Below are positions 20,580-24,087 of a stretch of 24,087 nt of DNA, one piece after another. How positions within the stretch are numbered: position 1 is the first letter of the stretch; each line of letters begins with the position of its first letter. Source of the DNA: CAZUQP01 sp964622455. GTDB lineage: Bacteria > Pseudomonadota > Gammaproteobacteria > DSM-16500. The position numbers and the translations under genes are program-made. The stretch covers positions 1-24,087 of the forward strand of contig CAZUQP010000031.1 in assembly GCA_964622455.1 (NCBI GenBank), read 5' to 3'. The notes beneath the pieces are model-generated. The model was not told the origin of the DNA. It saw only the letters and a program-made list of their open reading frames with translations, and made no database searches.

Positions 20580-22658
20580 ATGGATTTGAGCATACTCCCC
20601 TGCGAACATTTAACAGGTGTTGGTAAGCGCACGGCCGAACGCTTGGCGAATATCGGTATTTGTTCAATTCAAGATTTGTTGTTTCATCTGCCGATGCGTT
20701 ATCAAGACCGCTCGCATGTGCATGAGATTTGCGATGTATCGCCTGGCGAACACGTAGTTGTTCATGGCGAAATTGAAAGTGTGGCACTGCCTAAAGGCGG
20801 GCGCACGCGGCTTTTACTTTCTATTAAAGATAGAACAGGGCATTTGCGGTTACGTTTTTTTTATGTGAACACACTTCAGCGTAATCAGTTACAAACGGGG
20901 GTGCGTTTGTGTTGTTATGGTGAAGTGCGTCTGGGTTCGCAAGGATTAGAAATGATTCATCCGGAATATCAGGTGATGACGCCTCATTTTATTGCGCCCA
21001 TGGATGAGCATCTCACCCCTATTTATCCTGCGACAGAACGATTGAGTCAGTTGATGTTGCGTAAATTGACAGAACAGGCATTGCGCTTATTAACTTTGGG
21101 CGGTGCGCTGCATGAAATAGTGCCTGAGATACTTTTAAAAAAATTTTCTTTTCCTTCGTTAAAAGAAGCGCTGCAATTTGTGCATCGTCCGCCGATAGAT
21201 GCGCCGCTTCCTTCATTGGCGGCAGGTTCACATATTTCGCAAAAACGTTTAGTGTTTGAAGAATTATTAGCGCATCGTTTGAGTTTGCTTAATTTAAAAA
21301 AAAATTTTCAAGTGCAAAAAGCGATATCATTTAAATCACCGGATGAATTAATAAAAAAATTTTTGATCGCATTACCATTTAAATTGACACCAGCACAAGA
21401 AAAAGTCACCAGAGAAATTCAACAAGATCTATCTAAATCGTATCCCATGCTCCGTTTAGTGCAAGGCGATGTGGGTTCTGGAAAAACTGTCGTGGCAGTG
21501 CTTGCCATGCTGCAAGCAGTCGAAAATGGTTATCAAGCAGCATTCATGGCGCCGACAGAATTATTGGCAGAACAACATTTTCATTTATTAGAAAAATGGT
21601 TAACGCCGTTCTCTGTGCACGTCGTATTATTATCGGGACGTTTAAAAACAGAGCCGCGTCGTGAGGCCCTCGCTGCAATCAAAGAACAGCGCGCGCAAAT
21701 GGTGATTGGTACGCATGCGATTTTTCAAAAAGAAGTGGAATTTGCGAAACTTGCGTTGGTTGTTATTGATGAACAACACCGTTTTGGTGTACAGCAGCGA
21801 GCAATGCTGCGTGAAAAAGGTGTGTCACAAACACATTGTCCGCATCAACTCATCATGACAGCAACACCCATTCCGCGTACGTTGGCGATGAGTGTATACG
21901 CCGATTTAGATTGTTCAGTGATTGATGAATTACCGCCTGGGCGAATGCCAGTTATCACGCGCGTGATTGCAAATCACAGGCGTGATGAAATACTATCGCG
22001 CATTCGCGATGTGTGTTTGAGTGGTTGTCAAGCTTACTGGGTGTGCGCTTTGATTGAAGAATCTGAAGTGCTCGAATGTAAAGCGGCGGAAAATACCGTC
22101 GAAGAATTGCGCGCTGCGTTACCTGAATTAAAAATTGGTTTGTTGCATGGCCGCATGAAATCAGATGTGAAAGAAAAAACTATGCAGGCTTTTAAAAAGG
22201 GTGAATTGCATTTATTGGTTGCAACCACAGTGATTGAAGTGGGCGTTGATGTGCCTGACGCAAATCTCATGATCATTGACAATGCGGAGCGCTTGGGACT
22301 TGCGCAATTGCACCAATTGCGCGGTCGTGTGGGGCGCAGTGTTCACGCGAGTTATTGTTTATTGCTTTATAAAGCGCCGCTTTCAGATATTGCTAAAGCG
22401 CGTTTATCTGTCATGCGAGAAACAACGGATGGATTTAAAATTGCAGAGCGTGATTTAGAATTACGCGGGCCTGGAGAAGTATTAGGGACTAAACAAACAG
22501 GTGATGTTTCGTTACGTATTGCAGATTTAGTGCGGGATAGTGATTTATTGCCGGCTGTTTCTGAGACAGCCGCTATTTTGCAACAATATCATCCTGAGTT
22601 AATCGATCAATTAATTCAGCGTTGGTTGGTTGGTCGCGAGCGGTTTGGGCATGTTTAA
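20580..22658 (+). CDS. recG: ATP-dependent DNA helicase RecG
   Basis: RecG remodels stalled forks and branched DNA. From the chosen ATG the protein is 692 residues, almost the same as E. coli RecG. The N-terminal wedge domain starts with HLTGVGKRTAERLANIGICSIQDLLFHLP and includes an OB fold. The helicase part has Walker A GDVGSGKT (about 296), motif II DEQHRFG (about 394), TATPIPRTL (motif III), and then the C-terminal motor with LHGRMKSDVKE, TTVIEVGVDVPDANLM and QLRGRVGRS. The longer open frame from 20454 would run through the tRNA gene and is rejected. The region before the ATG has no strong ribosome site. Confidence 0.97.
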   Translation: MDLSILPCEHLTGVGKRTAERLANIGICSIQDLLFHLPMRYQDRSHVHEICDVSPGEHVVVHGEIESVALPKGGRTRLLLSIKDRTGHLRLRFFYVNTLQRNQLQTGVRLCCYGEVRLGSQGLEMIHPEYQVMTPHFIAPMDEHLTPIYPATERLSQLMLRKLTEQALRLLTLGGALHEIVPEILLKKFSFPSLKEALQFVHRPPIDAPLPSLAAGSHISQKRLVFEELLAHRLSLLNLKKNFQVQKAISFKSPDELIKKFLIALPFKLTPAQEKVTREIQQDLSKSYPMLRLVQGDVGSGKTVVAVLAMLQAVENGYQAAFMAPTELLAEQHFHLLEKWLTPFSVHVVLLSGRLKTEPRREALAAIKEQRAQMVIGTHAIFQKEVEFAKLALVVIDEQHRFGVQQRAMLREKGVSQTHCPHQLIMTATPIPRTLAMSVYADLDCSVIDELPPGRMPVITRVIANHRRDEILSRIRDVCLSGCQAYWVCALIEESEVLECKAAENTVEELRAALPELKIGLLHGRMKSDVKEKTMQAFKKGELHLLVATTVIEVGVDVPDANLMIIDNAERLGLAQLHQLRGRVGRSVHASYCLLLYKAPLSDIAKARLSVMRETTDGFKIAERDLELRGPGEVLGTKQTGDVSLRIADLVRDSDLLPAVSETAAILQQYHPELIDQLIQRWLVGRERFGHV

Positions 22659-22716
22659 ATAGTGCTTTTCTGTTCAAAATATTATGCCATAATCTTCTTT
22701 TTGTTCGGAGCAAAGC

Positions 22717-23922
22717 ATGCAAGCAGTTGCAAAAGCCCTAGAAATGATTCGTCGCGGGACGGAAGAAATCTTATTAGAAGAAGATTTGGCCGAACGTTTA
22801 AAAACAGGAAAGCCATTGCGGGTGAAAGCAGGGTTTGATCCGACAGCGCCTGATCTTCATCTGGGCCATACAGTTTTATTAAATAAAATGCGTCAATTAC
22901 AAGATCTGGGACATGAAGTCATATTTTTGATTGGCGATTTTACGGGGATGATTGGTGATCCTTCAGGTAAAAATGAAACACGCCCGCCATTGACCCGTGA
23001 AGAAGTGGAAAAAAATGCACTGACTTACAAGCAGCAAGTATTTAAAGTGCTAGATCCCAAGAAAACTAAAATTATGTTTAATTCCGAGTGGATGAATCAA
23101 TTAACGCCGGTTGATTTAATTAAGCTGGCGGCAACGCATACCGTTGCGCGCATGTTAGAGCGCGATGACTTTCATAAGCGATATACCAGCGGACAAGCGA
23201 TTGCGATCCACGAATTTCTTTATCCTTTACTACAAGGGTATGATTCTGTCGCGATGAAAGCAGACATTGAATTGGGCGGCACGGACCAGAAATTTAATTT
23301 ATTAATGGGTCGGGAATTACAAAAGCATTTTGGGCAAAAACCACAAACGGTGATCACGTTGCCTTTATTGCCAGGATTAGATGGCGTTAAAAAAATGTCT
23401 AAATCTTTGGGTAATTATATCGGCATTGATGATGCACCGAATGACATATTCGGCAAAGTGATGTCACTCTCTGATGAAACTATGTGGCTTTACTTTGAAT
23501 TAATCAGTTTTCGTTCATTGACCGAAATCAAAAAATTTCGCGAAGAAGTGAACCAAGGATTAAATCCGAGAGATATTAAATTTCTACTAGCAGAAGAATT
23601 AGTCGCGCGTTTTTATGATGAGGCTGCCGCTAAACGGGCGCATGAAAATTTTCATGCACAGTTCCAGCAAGGCGGGATTCCGGATGATTTGCCTGAAATA
23701 TCCCTTAAAACAGGGAAAGAAGGATTATTAATCGCAAATATTATTAAGCTAGCAGGATTAACTGAAAGCACGTCGGATGCATTGCGCATGTTGCAGCAAG
23801 GCGCAGTACGTATAGATGGCGAGCGTGTGAATGACGCTAAATTAACATTGATGAGCGGCCGATCTATCGTGTTGCAAGTGGGTAAAAGACGTTTTGCCAA
23901 AATCACATTGACCACTCATTAA
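22717..23922 (+). CDS. tyrS: Tyrosyl-tRNA synthetase
   Basis: Charges tRNA-Tyr with tyrosine in two ATP-driven steps. The 401-residue chain has the class I signatures HLGHT (residues 48-52, the HIGH motif) and KMSKS (about 227-231, in VKKMSKSLGNYIG). The tyrosine pocket is seen in AGFDPTAPDLHLGHT, and SGQAIAIHEFLYPLLQGYDSVAMKADIELGGTDQKFNLLMGR. The C-terminal S4 RNA-binding domain follows from about residue 340 (LAGLTESTSDALRMLQQGAVRIDGERV). Its length and KMSKS context (rather than KFGKT) point to the TyrZ-like form. TCGGAG precedes the ATG by about eight bases. It stands between recG and an rRNA operon. Confidence 0.97.
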   Translation: MQAVAKALEMIRRGTEEILLEEDLAERLKTGKPLRVKAGFDPTAPDLHLGHTVLLNKMRQLQDLGHEVIFLIGDFTGMIGDPSGKNETRPPLTREEVEKNALTYKQQVFKVLDPKKTKIMFNSEWMNQLTPVDLIKLAATHTVARMLERDDFHKRYTSGQAIAIHEFLYPLLQGYDSVAMKADIELGGTDQKFNLLMGRELQKHFGQKPQTVITLPLLPGLDGVKKMSKSLGNYIGIDDAPNDIFGKVMSLSDETMWLYFELISFRSLTEIKKFREEVNQGLNPRDIKFLLAEELVARFYDEAAAKRAHENFHAQFQQGGIPDDLPEISLKTGKEGLLIANIIKLAGLTESTSDALRMLQQGAVRIDGERVNDAKLTLMSGRSIVLQVGKRRFAKITLTTH

Positions 23923-23930
23923 CCACTTCA

Positions 23931-23987
23931 AAAATATTTAAATTTTTTCTTAAATATAGTTGACACTGTAGGGGCTTACTGTAGAAT
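23931..23987 (+). promoter_or_regulatory. Strong rrn-type promoter with AT-rich UP element
   Basis: A perfect TTGACA (23960-23965) and TAGAAT (23982-23987, five of six) are spaced 16 bases apart. Directly upstream, 23931-23959 is almost pure A and T, including an 8-base inverted repeat (23934-23941 with 23950-23957), as in UP elements of rRNA promoters. Together with the boxA leader downstream this marks the start of an rRNA operon. Confidence 0.8.
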
Positions 23988-23993
23988 TCGCAA

Positions 23994-24087
23994 GCTCAAG
24001 AGCTGAGGGCGGGAAGTATCAGCGGTCTGTAGGCGGGGATTTTAGTTTACAGAAGTTCTTTAAGAATATAATCAAGCAATGAGTGTG
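23994..24087 (+). other. rRNA operon leader with boxA antitermination site (runs off the window)
   Basis: The region after the promoter contains AGTTCTTTAAGAA at 24054-24066. It is followed by ATAATCAAGCAATGAGTGTG, which lines up with the E. coli rrn boxA leader (TGCTCTTTAACAA then a similar ending in TGTGTGG). The 16S gene itself would start beyond the right edge. No rRNA sequence proper is seen in the window. Confidence 0.75.

Noticed and set aside
1..24087. CRISPR arrays, insertion sequences or integrases
   Set aside because: No regularly spaced direct repeats, transposase motifs or integrase-like genes were seen anywhere in the window.

Overview
The window reads as a chromosome segment of a gamma-proteobacterium of the order Legionellales. 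The strongest clue is an IcmQ-type Dot/Icm type IV secretion gene (3247-3813) preceded by a 71-residue ORF in the position of an IcmR functional homologue (FIR). The flanks carry the gamma-proteobacterial block hfq-(hflX)-hflK-hflC-DUF2065-purA, together with gpmI, mlaA, recG, tyrS and the start of an rRNA operon. All of this was read from sequence alone; no database search was run.

Layout. Positions 1-480 hold a nested inverted repeat and one doubtful 63-codon ORF. Positions 481-2942 are gpmI (minus) and mlaA (plus), divergent. Positions 3016-3813 are the fir-like gene and icmQ. Positions 3866-4377 are a small regulator-like gene (minus) coupled to a 15-residue upstream ORF. Positions 4561-15157 are a visibly AT-richer accessory island that looks like a biosynthetic gene cluster. 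Positions 15208-15987 are a zinc-ribbon/coiled-coil protein (minus). Positions 16289-20411 are hfq, an hflX remnant, hflK, hflC, DUF2065 and purA. A minus-strand tRNA-Leu(CAG) lies at 20423-20506. recG and tyrS follow, and the window ends in a strong rrn-type promoter and the boxA leader of an rRNA operon.

The island is the interesting part. A minus-strand operon encodes a 36-residue acidic peptide, a MoaD/ThiS-like sulfur carrier ending in GG, a YcaO protein and a TfuA protein. A plus-strand operon, starting from an overlapping divergent promoter, encodes a MoeB-type E1 enzyme fused to rhodanese, an AurF-like diiron N-oxygenase with all seven expected metal ligands, an ATP-grasp ligase and a Bcr/CflA-type exporter. 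To the left, convergent with tfuA, sit a POT-like transporter and a 441-residue protein I cannot assign. The likely logic is as follows. Rhodanese and E1 charge the carrier as a C-terminal thiocarboxylate, YcaO-TfuA uses that sulfur to thioamidate a peptide backbone, the diiron enzyme oxidises an amine, the ATP-grasp enzyme makes an amide bond, and the MFS protein exports the product. The peptide too short for routine gene calling at 10132-10242 is my candidate precursor. This chemistry is inferred, not shown.

Other notable points are the icmQ/fir pair sitting apart from other icm genes within this window, a 37-codon remnant of hflX between hfq and hflK, and a short upstream ORF with an 8-base Shine-Dalgarno match.
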